Below, piece by piece: positions 14,010-23,878 of a stretch of 64,000 bases of DNA. The stretch covers positions 40,570-104,569 of the forward strand of contig JAFXOI010000041.1 of NCBI GenBank assembly GCA_017528825.1. The letters are read 5' to 3'. Made by a program: the position numbers and the translations under genes. Source of the stretch: Elusimicrobiaceae bacterium (GTDB taxonomy: Bacteria > Elusimicrobiota > Elusimicrobia > Elusimicrobiales > Elusimicrobiaceae). The first letter of the stretch is position 1, and each line of letters begins with the position of its first letter. A model generated the notes under the pieces. The model saw nothing but the letters and a program-made list of their open reading frames with translations. It was not told the DNA's origin and did not search any database.

Positions 14010-15698
14010 TTATTTCACTTTGCCTTCGGCTTTGAGGTAAGACATAATCCCTTTGCCAATGCCTTCACCCATTTTCTTTTGGGCCGATTTATTATTTAAC
14101 CGTGCCTTATCTTTGGGACTGCTGATAAAGCCCATTTCCACCAAAATAGCCGGTGATTGCACACCGCGTAGCACATAAAAGTTGGCCTGCTTAATCGAAT
14201 TATTTTGCCGCACCGCAATCCCGATGCCCGGCTCTTTGTACACATAATTGCGTACGTGACCGGCCAGTTTAGAACTTTCGTTCATATATTCGTTCTTAGC
14301 CAGCGACTGTAATAGTTTATCCACAAAACTATAATGCGCTTCTTCATACTGCAAAGATTCGTTTTCAAAAGCAGCGATGTCTGCCGCTTCCTTGTCGGTA
14401 GCTTTATCGGAACGGAAATACACTTCAAAGCCGTTAGCGTCACTTTTCTTCGTGGCATTGGTGTGTATGGATACAAACAAATCCGCCTTTAGATCATTGG
14501 CTTTCTTACTGCGTCCGGCCAACGTGACAAAGGTATCATCACTGCGGGTCAGCGTTACATCAACCCCTTGTTTTTTCAGATAATTATACAAGTGCTTGGA
14601 AACCGCTAAATTCAAATCCTTTTCACGCGCACTACCGCGGCGAACAGCCCCCGGGTCTTGGCCGCCGTGACCGGGATCCACTACAATGTGAATCTTGCCT
14701 TTAGCAGTTATAATCGGTGCGGGCGCGGCACTGATAGTCGGCGGAGGTACTGCAGATAGCACCGGCACAGAGGCAGCGGCCTCTTCGTCAGCGGAAAGGA
14801 TGGGGGTGTCTTCCGGCTGAGCACTTAAATCTAATTCTTCGGCATCCGTATCTTCTTCCCCCTCAGCCGTTACCGAAGGGGCCGGCAATTCTTCCGCAAC
14901 TACGGAAGATTGCAGGGCAGGAGCTTTTTGCTCTGCGGGCTTTTGGGTTTTTGCGGGAGGGTCCGCGATTTCTTTGGCAGAAATGCGCAACATTTGCCCC
15001 GCCGAGGTGGGAATCATTTTCCACACTTTTCCTTGCGTGCCTAACACTACTTCCACCACTACATTTTTGCCCGATTGCGACAAAGAGAAAGAACGAATAA
15101 ACGTATCTTTCGGACGCTGACTGATATCCCGCTTCAACACGGCATTAGGGAACATCGCTTTTAAGGTGTGCTTGTTGGTCTGTTCGAGCGTAGGAGCCGT
15201 TTTGGCTTTGGTCCAAATCTGCAGTCCGTCAAAATCAGTTTGCCGGTCTAATTGTTCAAATGCCACCGTAAAATGTTTTTCCACTACCAGCGTATTATTT
15301 TGAAACGCGATTTGCCGATCCAACGCTTTTTGTATTTGCGGTAGCAAGAAAAATTCCACCGGCACGTATATTTTACCGCCGGAAACAATGGTTTCGGCCG
15401 GTAGTGCCACGGTGGAAGTATTAATAATGGCTTCCCGCAAAGAAGCACTCACAATGGCATACATGCCGGGAAAAGCAATTTTAAGTTGTTTAGAAGCAGA
15501 GAAGAACTCCACCGTGCCGCCCAATTTTTTGGCGGTTGCCTGCGCATCCAGCAAGGTATGTCCGGACGCCTTTATGGAAGAAACAGTCCCTTTGTCTTTG
15601 CCCAAAATTTGTACAGCCGTCTTGCCTTGTGCATGCAAAGCAGGAACGACCCCGAACAAAAACAAACAAATAGACAAAACTAGTTTTAGTCTTCTCAT
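14010..15698 (-). CDS. N-acetylmuramoyl-L-alanine amidase (Amidase_3) with N-terminal copper-amine-oxidase-like domain
   Basis: A 562-residue exported enzyme. It has a signal peptide (residues 1-23, cut after LHA), then a domain resembling copper amine oxidase N-terminal or AMIN modules that bind the cell wall (about 30-240) and a Pro/Glu/Ala-rich linker (about 245-335). The zinc amidase domain follows to the end: IVVDPGHGGQDPGAVRRGSA, a zinc Glu in the AREKDLNLA segment, SIHTNATKKSDANGF, and ILVEMGFISSPKDKARL with the catalytic Glu. It cuts the amide bond between MurNAc and the stem peptide, as AmiC does during cell separation. It is the last gene of the mre-rodA unit, 36 bp after rng. Confidence 0.93.
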   Translation of the reverse strand: MRRLKLVLSICLFLFGVVPALHAQGKTAVQILGKDKGTVSSIKASGHTLLDAQATAKKLGGTVEFFSASKQLKIAFPGMYAIVSASLREAIINTSTVALPAETIVSGGKIYVPVEFFLLPQIQKALDRQIAFQNNTLVVEKHFTVAFEQLDRQTDFDGLQIWTKAKTAPTLEQTNKHTLKAMFPNAVLKRDISQRPKDTFIRSFSLSQSGKNVVVEVVLGTQGKVWKMIPTSAGQMLRISAKEIADPPAKTQKPAEQKAPALQSSVVAEELPAPSVTAEGEEDTDAEELDLSAQPEDTPILSADEEAAASVPVLSAVPPPTISAAPAPIITAKGKIHIVVDPGHGGQDPGAVRRGSAREKDLNLAVSKHLYNYLKKQGVDVTLTRSDDTFVTLAGRSKKANDLKADLFVSIHTNATKKSDANGFEVYFRSDKATDKEAADIAAFENESLQYEEAHYSFVDKLLQSLAKNEYMNESSKLAGHVRNYVYKEPGIGIAVRQNNSIKQANFYVLRGVQSPAILVEMGFISSPKDKARLNNKSAQKKMGEGIGKGIMSYLKAEGKVK

Positions 15699-15734
15699 AA
15701 AAAGGCCGTACGGAATTTTCCGCGTAACGCACGA

Positions 15735-17189
15735 TTACTCTAATACGATTTTATAATCTTCCCACGCCAGTTGCGGATCAGACTGAATTTTAAGCGAACG
15801 ATGGATATTTTCTTCAATATCCGCTTGCTTTTCTTTGATAGATTCGGCCAGTACCGGATGCAATACTACTCGCAAATTACCACCCGGGCGACCATTGGTT
15901 AAATCATAAATTTCGCGCTGTATTTTAATACGCATACTTTCCGCAGAAAGCACCCGCCCCGAACCATGACATTGAGGGCATTCTTCGCTAATAAAACTAC
16001 CTGTGCTTTCGCGCTTACGCTCGCGCGTCATTTCCACCAGTCCCAGACGGGTAATAGGCAAGATACGTATTTTCGCACGATCCCCGCGCACGGCATTAGA
16101 CAACGCTTCTACCACGCGGTGGCGGCTGGAGGCTTTGCGCATATCAATAAAATCAATTACAATAATCCCGCCGATATTGCGCAAACGTAATTGGTGGGCA
16201 ATCTCTTGAGCCGCCTCAATATTGGTTTGCGTAACGGTTTCTTCTTGGGATTTATTACCTGTAAATTTTCCGGTGTTAACGTCAATAGCGCATAAACTCT
16301 CTGCTTCTTGAATAATAATACTGCCGCCATTGGGTAAGGGCAGTTTAATTTTACGTAAATTATCAATTTCGGGTTCCACACCGTATGCTTCAAAAATCGG
16401 CGTTTTGCCCTTATAGAGTTTGACGCGGTCCTCTAATTCCGGGGAATTTTTCTTTACAAAATCCAACACCCGTTCATAATCTTTCTTGTTATCTAACAAA
16501 TATACTTTTGCATTTTCGCTCAGTACATCGCGCGCCACCTGCAACACCGCATCCATATCCTCATGTAACAAAGCCGGAGAAGGCAGTGTTTCAAATTTTT
16601 TCATAATGGACTGCCATTGGCGATACAGATACTTTACTTCACGTTCCAATTCATCTTTGGTAGCTTCTTCTGCTTCGGTACGAACAATACAACCCATTCC
16701 ATTCAAATGTTTTTCAGCCAACTCTTGCATGATATCATTGAGTTTATGGCGGGCTTCACTGTCTTCGATATTTTTAGAAACTCCCACAAAACTCTGGTGC
16801 GGCGTAAGCACTAAATACCGACCGGGCAACGTAACATCCATGGTTACTTTCATGCCTTTGGTGCCGATAGCATCTTTTACCACTTGCACCATGATTTGCT
16901 GGCCTTTTTTAAGCGCCTTATCGATGTTTTTACGATCGGCTCCTAAAATATCGGAAATGTATAAATAGGCATTTTTTTCATAACCGATATTGGCAAACGC
17001 ACTGGAAATACCCGGCAACACGTTTTCTACTGTGGCCTTATAAATATTGCCCACAATGTTGAGGGACCCGCGACGTTCCCAAATCAGTTCATTAATACGG
17101 TCATTTTCTAAAATTGCAATGCGCGTTTCTTCGAAAGAAGTATTGACCAATACCTCTACCTTCGGCGCTTCTTCTACATTTTTATTCAT
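15735..17189 (-). CDS. rng: Ribonuclease G/E family endoribonuclease
   Basis: A 484-residue protein of RNase G length, without the long C-terminal scaffold of RNase E. It has an S1 RNA-binding segment near residues 35-110 (GNIYKATVENVLPGISSAFA), the catalytic DNase I-like core with IDVNTGKFTGNKSQEET and GGIIVIDFIDMRKASSRHRV carrying the two Mg-binding Asp, and the zinc-link CPQCHGSGRV. It cleaves single-stranded AU-rich RNA in 5S/16S rRNA maturation and mRNA turnover. It lies in the cell-shape operon, where rng is commonly found next to mreCD (historically cafA). Confidence 0.94.
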   Translation of the reverse strand: MNKNVEEAPKVEVLVNTSFEETRIAILENDRINELIWERRGSLNIVGNIYKATVENVLPGISSAFANIGYEKNAYLYISDILGADRKNIDKALKKGQQIMVQVVKDAIGTKGMKVTMDVTLPGRYLVLTPHQSFVGVSKNIEDSEARHKLNDIMQELAEKHLNGMGCIVRTEAEEATKDELEREVKYLYRQWQSIMKKFETLPSPALLHEDMDAVLQVARDVLSENAKVYLLDNKKDYERVLDFVKKNSPELEDRVKLYKGKTPIFEAYGVEPEIDNLRKIKLPLPNGGSIIIQEAESLCAIDVNTGKFTGNKSQEETVTQTNIEAAQEIAHQLRLRNIGGIIVIDFIDMRKASSRHRVVEALSNAVRGDRAKIRILPITRLGLVEMTRERKRESTGSFISEECPQCHGSGRVLSAESMRIKIQREIYDLTNGRPGGNLRVVLHPVLAESIKEKQADIEENIHRSLKIQSDPQLAWEDYKIVLE

Positions 17190-17208
17190 ACTTCAAATCC
17201 TCTTTTCA

Positions 17209-17898
17209 CTAAATGGCGTGTAACTCTCCACTGCTATCTCGCCAATATAGTGCTTCTCTAATAAATTCAATGCCCGGTAGGGCAAACACTGTTTCTGTTG
17301 GCACCGATACTTGTAACCAAGCCGCTACTACTTCCTCCGGCTTAGCCATTTTATCGGCGCTCTTTTGCAACCATAATTCCAATTGATCAGGCTGTGGCTG
17401 TGCCACGGATAACACAAACGGTTTCAAATCTTGCTGCATCGTCATACCGTTTGGCGCCTGCATTGTTACATATAAATGTTTTCCGCGGAAAAATGTTTCC
17501 GCGCCGACCGCCGGAGCATAACTGGCAAAATCTCCTTGCGCACGGTACTTCACAACTTCTGCCAAATGGCTTACGGAAGGCAACGCGTACGGCACACGCT
17601 GTACACGCAAAATGCGCAATCCGTCCGAAGCAGAAGGGACTAACTGGGCCTGTACCTGCTCTGCGGAAACCGGAGCAGAAAAATACAGGTCCGCTATTTC
17701 GCCCACACTGCGTTGTCCGTGTCCTAAGGCAGGGCCATACGCCAAACGGGGCCAACTTGGATTTACTTTTGCGGGCTCAAACGGCAACCCACTGCGCAAT
17801 ACTCGATTGCGCAAAGCGACAACAACCTGCTTGTGGTCCAAATCTTGGTCCACAGCAAACGTTACTCGTATTTTATAAATTTTTGGGGCATTTATCAT
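17209..17898 (-). CDS. DUF2344 (radical-SAM-associated, TIGR03936-like) protein
   Basis: A 229-residue protein that resembles the DUF2344 family in its first third: YKIRVTFAVDQDLDHKQVVV, then ALRNRVLRSGLPFEPAKVNP and RLAYGPALGHGQRSVGEIAD, which follow the family layout (start strand, RAGLP-like helix, then prl-GP...G...E). In many bacteria this domain is fused to or adjacent to a radical SAM protein and lies next to rng. Here the radical SAM part is absent from the window. The function is unknown, possibly tRNA or ribosome related. It sits between rodA (6-bp gap) and rng (19-bp gap). Confidence 0.7.
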   Translation of the reverse strand: MINAPKIYKIRVTFAVDQDLDHKQVVVALRNRVLRSGLPFEPAKVNPSWPRLAYGPALGHGQRSVGEIADLYFSAPVSAEQVQAQLVPSASDGLRILRVQRVPYALPSVSHLAEVVKYRAQGDFASYAPAVGAETFFRGKHLYVTMQAPNGMTMQQDLKPFVLSVAQPQPDQLELWLQKSADKMAKPEEVVAAWLQVSVPTETVFALPGIEFIREALYWRDSSGELHAI

Positions 17899-17904
17899 AC
17901 TTTT

Positions 17905-19245
17905 TTATCCGCCGGAAGTAATGCGCCGTGCATAAACAGACTGCACCACTCCCAGTGCCAGCATGCTTGACACTAAGTTGGACCCCCCATACGAAATAAA
18001 TGGCAACGGGATTCCTGCTACCGGAAAAAGTCCGATAAGCATACCAAAATTAATTAACATATACGTTAAAAACATGCCAAAAATACCGCTACACACCAAA
18101 TACCCATATCGGTCGCTTGCTATATAGGCAATTAATGAAATACGCCACAAAATCAGTACATATAATCCCAATACAAGTAGCGTACCCCATAATCCTAATT
18201 CTTCCCCCACTACCGCCAAAATAAAATCAGTATGTTTTTCCGGCACAAACCCTAAACGTGACTGCGTTCCGGAAAATAAACCTTTCCCCCAAATACCGCC
18301 AGATCCCATTGCAATTTGAGCCTGCAACACATTATACGAAGCTCCTTTAGGATCAGATTGCGGGGCCAAAAAAGCCTCCACCCGTTTGCGCTGATAAGGT
18401 TTAATTTGTTTGTCTACAAATACGCCGGCCGCAAATCCGGCCAAGATGACCAGTGTAGCCAATACAAAATAGAAAGAAGGAATAAAGAGGCGCAACTGTT
18501 TACATAGCTGCCAAGCAACATATCCCCCCACCATCACCAACAAGCAAAATCCACATATATACAAGGGACTAACACTTAGCCGGCAAAAAGCATCTATCAA
18601 CCAATAATCTCGCAAAGCAGGATGTAAATAAAAATAAGTCCACGCAATCGTAAACATACCTGCCACTAGCGCAAACATCGCTACCAAAGCTAAATAGAAA
18701 ACATTAATTCCCGCACAATATAACAATGCCAGCAAAGCCGGAAATGTAATAACAATAGATGAAAAATCCGGCTGTAGCATAATCAGTCCAAATACAGGCA
18801 GTACTAAGCACCCCAACAAGAACAGCGTGCGCATATCGCGAATGCGCCGGCCTTGTCTATCCAAAAAAGCTGCCGACACCAAAATTATTAAGACACGACA
18901 TAATTCAGCCGGCTGAAAAGAAAATAAGGGCAACACAAACCAAGAACGGCTTCCACGCTGGTAACTCCCAAACAACAAAACACCCACCAGTAAGGCTAAA
19001 ATTATTCCGTACAGACCTTTCCATTGTTCATCAAAAATTTGATAGTTAAAACTCCAACCCACAAAAAAAGCCATCAATCCCACCGGCACCGCTATCAAAT
19101 GCGTGCGCACTACCGGATTGGATAAACTAAGCGTATTGACCGCAGACATAATACATAGAGCCCCTAATAGCGCCAGTAACAACATGGCCCCAAATAAAAC
19201 AATGTCTAGTGTGCTTTTACGAGTAGTAGATTTATAATGGACCAT
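17905..19245 (-). CDS. rodA: Rod-shape peptidoglycan polymerase RodA (SEDS family)
   Basis: A 446-residue polytopic membrane protein of the SEDS family, which polymerises lipid II glycan strands during elongation together with PBP2. The signatures seen are FQPAELCRVLIILVSAAFL (an SEDS loop), KQIKPYQRKRVEAFL and QSDPKGASYNVLQAQIAMGS near the catalytic loop, LGFVPEKHTDFILAVVGEE with the conserved Glu-His-Thr-Asp, and PFISYGGSNLVSSMLALGV at the end. An extra ~40 residues compared with E. coli RodA lie in the middle. Its start follows the PBP2 stop by 1 bp. Confidence 0.95.
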   Translation of the reverse strand: MVHYKSTTRKSTLDIVLFGAMLLLALLGALCIMSAVNTLSLSNPVVRTHLIAVPVGLMAFFVGWSFNYQIFDEQWKGLYGIILALLVGVLLFGSYQRGSRSWFVLPLFSFQPAELCRVLIILVSAAFLDRQGRRIRDMRTLFLLGCLVLPVFGLIMLQPDFSSIVITFPALLALLYCAGINVFYLALVAMFALVAGMFTIAWTYFYLHPALRDYWLIDAFCRLSVSPLYICGFCLLVMVGGYVAWQLCKQLRLFIPSFYFVLATLVILAGFAAGVFVDKQIKPYQRKRVEAFLAPQSDPKGASYNVLQAQIAMGSGGIWGKGLFSGTQSRLGFVPEKHTDFILAVVGEELGLWGTLLVLGLYVLILWRISLIAYIASDRYGYLVCSGIFGMFLTYMLINFGMLIGLFPVAGIPLPFISYGGSNLVSSMLALGVVQSVYARRITSGG

Positions 19246-19246
19246 A

Positions 19247-21040
19247 TTAATCTCCTAAAAACTCCTCTACCAACTGTGTGGTCTCTTCCGTACGGAAATA
19301 GGCTTCTATCATTTGACGGGCAATAGGGCCTGCCACCGAGGAACCGCTTTTGCCAAACTCCACAAAAACAGCTACCGCTAATTCCGGCTCTTTTCCGGGT
19401 CTGCCGGCAAAAGCCAAAAACCAACCGTGGTCCGCGCCGTGCGGATTTTGAGCCGTACCTGTTTTGCCATACACGTCTAATCCCGGAATGTGCACCCGAC
19501 GGGCTGTACCGTTTTCAACCGTGTTTTTAAGGGCTTTATACACTAAATCCCACGTAGAGGGTTGAATATCCACCTGCCCAATTTGTTCGCTCGTTCCTTG
19601 TGCCAGTATTTTTCCGTTATTCGAATCTACTACCCGGTCTAAATAATAGGGTTTCCACACCTTGCCGCGGCTGGCAAGCGCGGCCGCATATTGTGCCATC
19701 TTAATGGGCGTTACCAACAGTTCCCCTTGACCGATAGATAGATTTAAGGTATCCCCTATAAACCAATACGAACGGTTACGCGCGCGACGAGTCGGACCAT
19801 ACAAATTACCGGATTTTTCCCCGGGCAAATCAATTCCCGTAGGCTGCCCAAACTGAAACATTCGTTGCACTTTTTCAATCGCGGCCGGACCTATTTGCGC
19901 AGCCAAAGTATAAAAATAAACATCGCAGGAACCGGCCATTCCACCAAAAAAGTCCACCGGGCCGTGCGTACTCCAACACTTAAACACGCGTGAACCGGCA
20001 TCATAATGGCCCGGGCAATAAATAATCTTGTGCGGGTCAAAATCCCCTTTTTCAATCGCGGCAATGGCGGTAATTACCTTAAAAGTGGAAGCGGGCGGAT
20101 AGATACCTTGTACGGCCAAATTATACTCGCTGATTTTTCTGGATTTTGTCTCTCCTTCATCAGAATAAGGAACAAATAGGGCCGGATCGAAAGCCGGAGC
20201 TGTCGCTAAAGCCAAGATAGCACCGCTTCGCGGATCGATTGCCACCGCGGCACCTCGCCCCGTCGGAGAGTTTTTTAATCCGATTTCAGCCGCGCGTTGC
20301 ACATCGTAATTTAATGTTAAATAGACATCCGCCCCACTACGCCATTTCCGGTCTTCAATCACTCTTTTAACACGTCCTCTATAATCAACTTCTAAGTACA
20401 CTCCCCCGTCTAGACCTTTCATTTCTTTCTCAAATTTTTTCTCTAATCCGTTCTTACCTATTTTAGCATTGAGGCGATAATCTAAAGATAAATCACGGTT
20501 CTTCCATTCCTGCCCCTCCATACTACCCAAGTACCCTACCAAGTGGCTGGCCACCGAACCGTACGGATAAGCCCGTTTGTTTCCCTCAATCAAATAAATA
20601 CCGGGATAGTACAATTGTAATTCTTTTAGGGCGATGGCACTTTTGGGCGATAAATTTTCTGCCAAAGCAACGGCTTTTCCGCTGCGAATGGCTTGTTGTA
20701 ATTTATCGGACACCGCTTCTTGTTCAACTCCTAAACGCGGGGCCAAATCTTTCGCTAGTTGCTCTAGGTAGTCCGTTTCTTTGGGGCCGGACCCCAAGTA
20801 GTATAAATTAAAACTGGGGGCATTGGCTGCAATCGCCTTACCGTCGGCGGTAAAAATCTGTCCGCGAGGAGCCGTCTGGTACAGAATTTGCGTACGGTTT
20901 CGTTCCGCCAGTTGCAAATAACGATTATGCCTGAGTAACTGAATATCTATCAAACGTAACGCAATCACTCCCCCCGCCAGCAAGGCCAGCGTGAGCAGGA
21001 TACGTAAACGATTGTTGAATATAAGTTTTGTTACCGGCAT
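19247..21040 (-). CDS. mrdA: Penicillin-binding protein 2 (elongation transpeptidase)
   Basis: A 597-residue class B PBP: a single N-terminal membrane segment (about 10-30), a pedestal domain with APRGQIFTADGKAIA, and a transpeptidase domain with the serine motif STFK, the second motif SCD (GSCDVYFYTLA) and the third motif KTG (VYGKTGTAQNPHG). It cross-links peptidoglycan on the periplasmic side with RodA. I start it at 21040, where ATG shares its A with the mreD stop (TAATG), the same coupling seen between mreC and mreD; the longer frame from 21151 lies inside mreD. Confidence 0.95.
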   Translation of the reverse strand: MPVTKLIFNNRLRILLTLALLAGGVIALRLIDIQLLRHNRYLQLAERNRTQILYQTAPRGQIFTADGKAIAANAPSFNLYYLGSGPKETDYLEQLAKDLAPRLGVEQEAVSDKLQQAIRSGKAVALAENLSPKSAIALKELQLYYPGIYLIEGNKRAYPYGSVASHLVGYLGSMEGQEWKNRDLSLDYRLNAKIGKNGLEKKFEKEMKGLDGGVYLEVDYRGRVKRVIEDRKWRSGADVYLTLNYDVQRAAEIGLKNSPTGRGAAVAIDPRSGAILALATAPAFDPALFVPYSDEGETKSRKISEYNLAVQGIYPPASTFKVITAIAAIEKGDFDPHKIIYCPGHYDAGSRVFKCWSTHGPVDFFGGMAGSCDVYFYTLAAQIGPAAIEKVQRMFQFGQPTGIDLPGEKSGNLYGPTRRARNRSYWFIGDTLNLSIGQGELLVTPIKMAQYAAALASRGKVWKPYYLDRVVDSNNGKILAQGTSEQIGQVDIQPSTWDLVYKALKNTVENGTARRVHIPGLDVYGKTGTAQNPHGADHGWFLAFAGRPGKEPELAVAVFVEFGKSGSSVAGPIARQMIEAYFRTEETTQLVEEFLGD

Positions 21041-21531
21041 TAGTAATTTTTCGTTCTTATCGGAAAGGTGCGGCGCACCGCCCAAAAAATAGCCGGAGCT
21101 ATCAAGGCTGTTAAGATAATTGCACTCACAAACGGCCACCAACCATTCCAAGTAGAAAGACCTACAAAAAATTTGAGTAGTACTCCGTTAAACACAGCAG
21201 CCAACAAACCCAACACGAAAGCAGATACCACTTGCGGCACCACTGCTTCCAAATCTACTCTCTTCTCCAAACTATACACTGCCACTGCACACCACATAAA
21301 CACAAAAGCGTTATGACCAAATAATTTCACTCCGAAAAAATCTAAAAACAGGCCGCAAATAAATGCCGTCGGATATCCATATTCCGGTTTCAAACACGCG
21401 CACACTGCCATCACAAAAACCAGCATGACATTGACGCTAATGCCCCATGCTCCCAACAAGGCCAAACAGCCCCAATGCAAGATGGTGGCCGCCCAAAAAA
21501 GTAGCATTAATTTAAGAATTGTTTTGAGCAT
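21040..21531 (-). CDS. mreD: Rod-shape-determining protein MreD
   Basis: A 163-residue hydrophobic protein with five predicted membrane helices, the size and profile of MreD, an inner-membrane partner of MreC in the elongation complex. Family features are weak in sequence, but YGYPTAFICGLFLDFFGVKL matches the MreD pattern of a Gly-Asp-containing helix, and position between mreC and mrdA makes the call firm. It is joined to both neighbours by TAATG overlaps. Confidence 0.88.
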   Translation of the reverse strand: MLKTILKLMLLFWAATILHWGCLALLGAWGISVNVMLVFVMAVCACLKPEYGYPTAFICGLFLDFFGVKLFGHNAFVFMWCAVAVYSLEKRVDLEAVVPQVVSAFVLGLLAAVFNGVLLKFFVGLSTWNGWWPFVSAIILTALIAPAIFWAVRRTFPIRTKNY

Positions 21532-22388
21532 TAATTCTCCCCCAAAGAAGGCACCAAGATAAATAATTCACGAATTACTCGTCCTTCTGCCGCAGGCTCT
21601 ACACGTGCGCTTACGGAAGAGGATGTATTTTCCTTTCTTTCTACCACATGCACTTTACCTACCAAAATTCCTGCGGGAAAAATACTGCTAGAGGCGGAAG
21701 TATATACCAGTTCCCCTTCTTGTACTTTAGAGAGCAAGGGTAAGTAACTCAGTTTTAACTCCGCAGGCCCCGCTCCGCTTAGTAACGCCTCTTCTTGAGA
21801 AGGCGAGATATAAACCGCCGCTGAAAAATCTTCATCCCGCACCAATAACACTTTTGCTGTGTGTTCATTTGATTCCAACACCACTCCGGCCAACACCGGC
21901 TGGCCTTCCTGATACACAATAGCTGCCGCGCGCGGCAAAATCCCCTCCTCACGCCCTTTATCAATTACCACACTATTCCACTGGCTGGGCTCCCGATATG
22001 CGGTTTTAGCCCAAATTCCTTTCCAAGAGTGGGGCGCACGTAATTGCAAGGCACCGCTCAAGCGCTGATTTTCTTGCATAGCCTCGCGCGCCTGCGCATT
22101 TTCAAGTTGCATGCGGCTCAACTGCTCTTTAAGCTCAATATTTTCTTGATGGGTATTTAGTAATTCGTGTACACTACCCCACACTGAAGCAGCATATTCC
22201 ACGCTTTCATGTGAGGCACGTATTTGCGGAATAAATATGTAAGACAAAATCATTTTTACCGATGCAATAGGGCCTTCTAAAGGCAACAACATAAGTAATA
22301 AAGACAACAAAATCCCTACCGCAGGTAATACTCTGCGGGAACGCACCGTAACTACACTTTTTTTCGCGGAACGTTTTGCCTGTTTCAT
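21531..22388 (-). CDS. mreC: Rod-shape-determining protein MreC
   Basis: A 285-residue protein: a basic N-terminus, one membrane anchor (about 22-42), a coiled-coil segment (NIELKEQLSRMQLENAQARE) and the periplasmic beta-barrel pair (SVVIDKGREEGILPRAAAIV, then LPLLSKVQEGELVYTSASSS). It scaffolds PBP2 and activates it. It is separated from mreB by a terminator-like hairpin, so mreC and the genes after it may receive less transcription than mreB. Confidence 0.94.
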   Translation of the reverse strand: MKQAKRSAKKSVVTVRSRRVLPAVGILLSLLLMLLPLEGPIASVKMILSYIFIPQIRASHESVEYAASVWGSVHELLNTHQENIELKEQLSRMQLENAQAREAMQENQRLSGALQLRAPHSWKGIWAKTAYREPSQWNSVVIDKGREEGILPRAAAIVYQEGQPVLAGVVLESNEHTAKVLLVRDEDFSAAVYISPSQEEALLSGAGPAELKLSYLPLLSKVQEGELVYTSASSSIFPAGILVGKVHVVERKENTSSSVSARVEPAAEGRVIRELFILVPSLGEN

Positions 22389-22402
22389 AGGTTTATTTTC
22401 AT

Positions 22403-22448
22403 AAAAAAGCGGACAAAGTTCCTAAACATTAGAACCCTGTCCGCTTTT
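22403..22448 (-). terminator. Terminator/attenuator between mreB and mreC
   Basis: On the minus strand AAAAGCGGACAGGGTTC pairs with GAACTTTGTCCGCTTTT, continuing into a run of T, 15 bp before the mreC start. It is probably a partial terminator that raises mreB over mreCD. Confidence 0.7.
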
Positions 22449-22461
22449 GTTGATATCAAAC

Positions 22462-23505
22462 TTAATAAGATTTGTTTCTGTTGTTAAAGAAACGCGAACC
22501 TTTCTCGTTTAACTGTTCCAAGAAGCGGCCGGTACCTAACGCTACACAACTCAAAGGATCTGCCGCACGATGTACAGGAATATCAGTTTCTTTGCGGATC
22601 AAATCCGTAATACCGCGCAGCAAACTACCACCACCTGCCACTACTAAGCCTCTGTCCACTAGGTCAGCTGCTAATTCCGGCGGGGTTTCTTCCAAAGTAG
22701 TCTTAATAATGTCTATAATGGAACGAACCGGCTCCATCAAGGCTTGACGGATTTCCTCTGAAGTGACGGTTAAAGTACGCGGCAAACCTTGCGTCTGGTC
22801 GCGTCCTTTCACTGCCATAGATTTTTCTTCTTTGAGCGGATAAACAGAGCCTAAGTTTATTTTCACTTCTTCGGCTGTCGTTTCTCCGATAATCAAATTG
22901 TATTTTTTACGGAAGTATTGCACGATGCATTCCGTCAGTTCGTCGCCGGCCACATCAATAGATTTAGCCACCACCATGCCGCCTAAAGAAATAACGGCTA
23001 CTTCCGTAGTACCGCCGCCGATATCCACAATCATGCTGGCATGCGGTTCCGCAATGGGCAAATCCGCTCCCATCGCAGAGGCCATAGGCTCTTCAATTAA
23101 GTAGACTTCCCGCGCACCGGCTTGGCGGGCTGCGTCATCCACAGCCCGTCTTTCTACGCCGGTAATATCAGAGGGAATGCCAATTACAATCCGGGGCCGC
23201 AATAAACTGCTGCGGCTATGTACTTTGCGGATAAAGTAGCGAATCATTTCTTGCGTCACTTCAAAATCAGCAATGACGCCGTTTTTCAAGGGACGCACAG
23301 CAATAATGTTCGCGGGCGTACGGCCCAACATCTGCTTGGCTTTCGCTCCTACCGCTTTTACTTCACCGGTTTCTCTTTCTACAGCCACTACAGACGGTTC
23401 CCGCAACACGATGCCTTTGTCCTTAACATAAATCAGACAGTTGGCTGTGCCGAGGTCCATCCCCAGGTCTGAAGAAAATAAACCGCCCAGATAGTCTAGC
23501 ACCAT
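22462..23505 (-). CDS. mreB: Actin-like cell-shape protein MreB
   Basis: A 347-residue actin homologue: [20 protein letters not shown] (phosphate 1 loop), [39 protein letters not shown] (phosphate 2 loop) and [12 protein letters not shown] (adenosine loop). It forms membrane-bound filaments that guide wall synthesis. Its ATG directly follows the stop of rplQ with no gap, so it belongs to the ribosomal-protein superoperon instead of having its own promoter in view. Confidence 0.98.
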   Translation of the reverse strand: MVLDYLGGLFSSDLGMDLGTANCLIYVKDKGIVLREPSVVAVERETGEVKAVGAKAKQMLGRTPANIIAVRPLKNGVIADFEVTQEMIRYFIRKVHSRSSLLRPRIVIGIPSDITGVERRAVDDAARQAGAREVYLIEEPMASAMGADLPIAEPHASMIVDIGGGTTEVAVISLGGMVVAKSIDVAGDELTECIVQYFRKKYNLIIGETTAEEVKINLGSVYPLKEEKSMAVKGRDQTQGLPRTLTVTSEEIRQALMEPVRSIIDIIKTTLEETPPELAADLVDRGLVVAGGGSLLRGITDLIRKETDIPVHRAADPLSCVALGTGRFLEQLNEKGSRFFNNRNKSY

Positions 23506-23850
23506 TTAGTCCACCAATTTAATAATGGCCACTTGTGCGTTGTCGCCTTGGCGAACACCCGCACGATAAATGCGGGTAAATCCACCCGCGCGGTTTTGAT
23601 AACGAGCCGCCAACACATCAAACAATTTCTTGTAGGCGTCTTTATCTTTCAATGTATCTTTGACGGCTAAGTGATTGTTGGCTTTAGCCAAAGTAATCAA
23701 GCCTTCTACCACGCGGCGCACTTCTTTAGCTTTAGGCAACGTGGTTTTGACTTCTTCGTGCAAGATAATGCTGGTAGCCATATTTTTAAGCATCGCATTC
23801 TTGTGAGAAGAAGTTTTGCCGAGTTTACGGTATCCGGTATTTTTAATCAT
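23506..23850 (-). CDS. rplQ: 50S ribosomal protein L17
   Basis: A 114-residue protein with the L17 core: [20 protein letters not shown], then [20 protein letters not shown] and [20 protein letters not shown]. It binds 23S rRNA near the exit-tunnel side of the large subunit. Last ribosomal gene of the alpha part; mreB begins at the next base. The lysine usually found in the RK motif near the start is replaced ([10 protein letters not shown]), a normal variant. Confidence 0.97.
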   Translation of the reverse strand: MIKNTGYRKLGKTSSHKNAMLKNMATSIILHEEVKTTLPKAKEVRRVVEGLITLAKANNHLAVKDTLKDKDAYKKLFDVLAARYQNRAGGFTRIYRAGVRQGDNAQVAIIKLVD

Positions 23851-23878
23851 CTTTACAATCCTTTAAATGGGTCGTACC

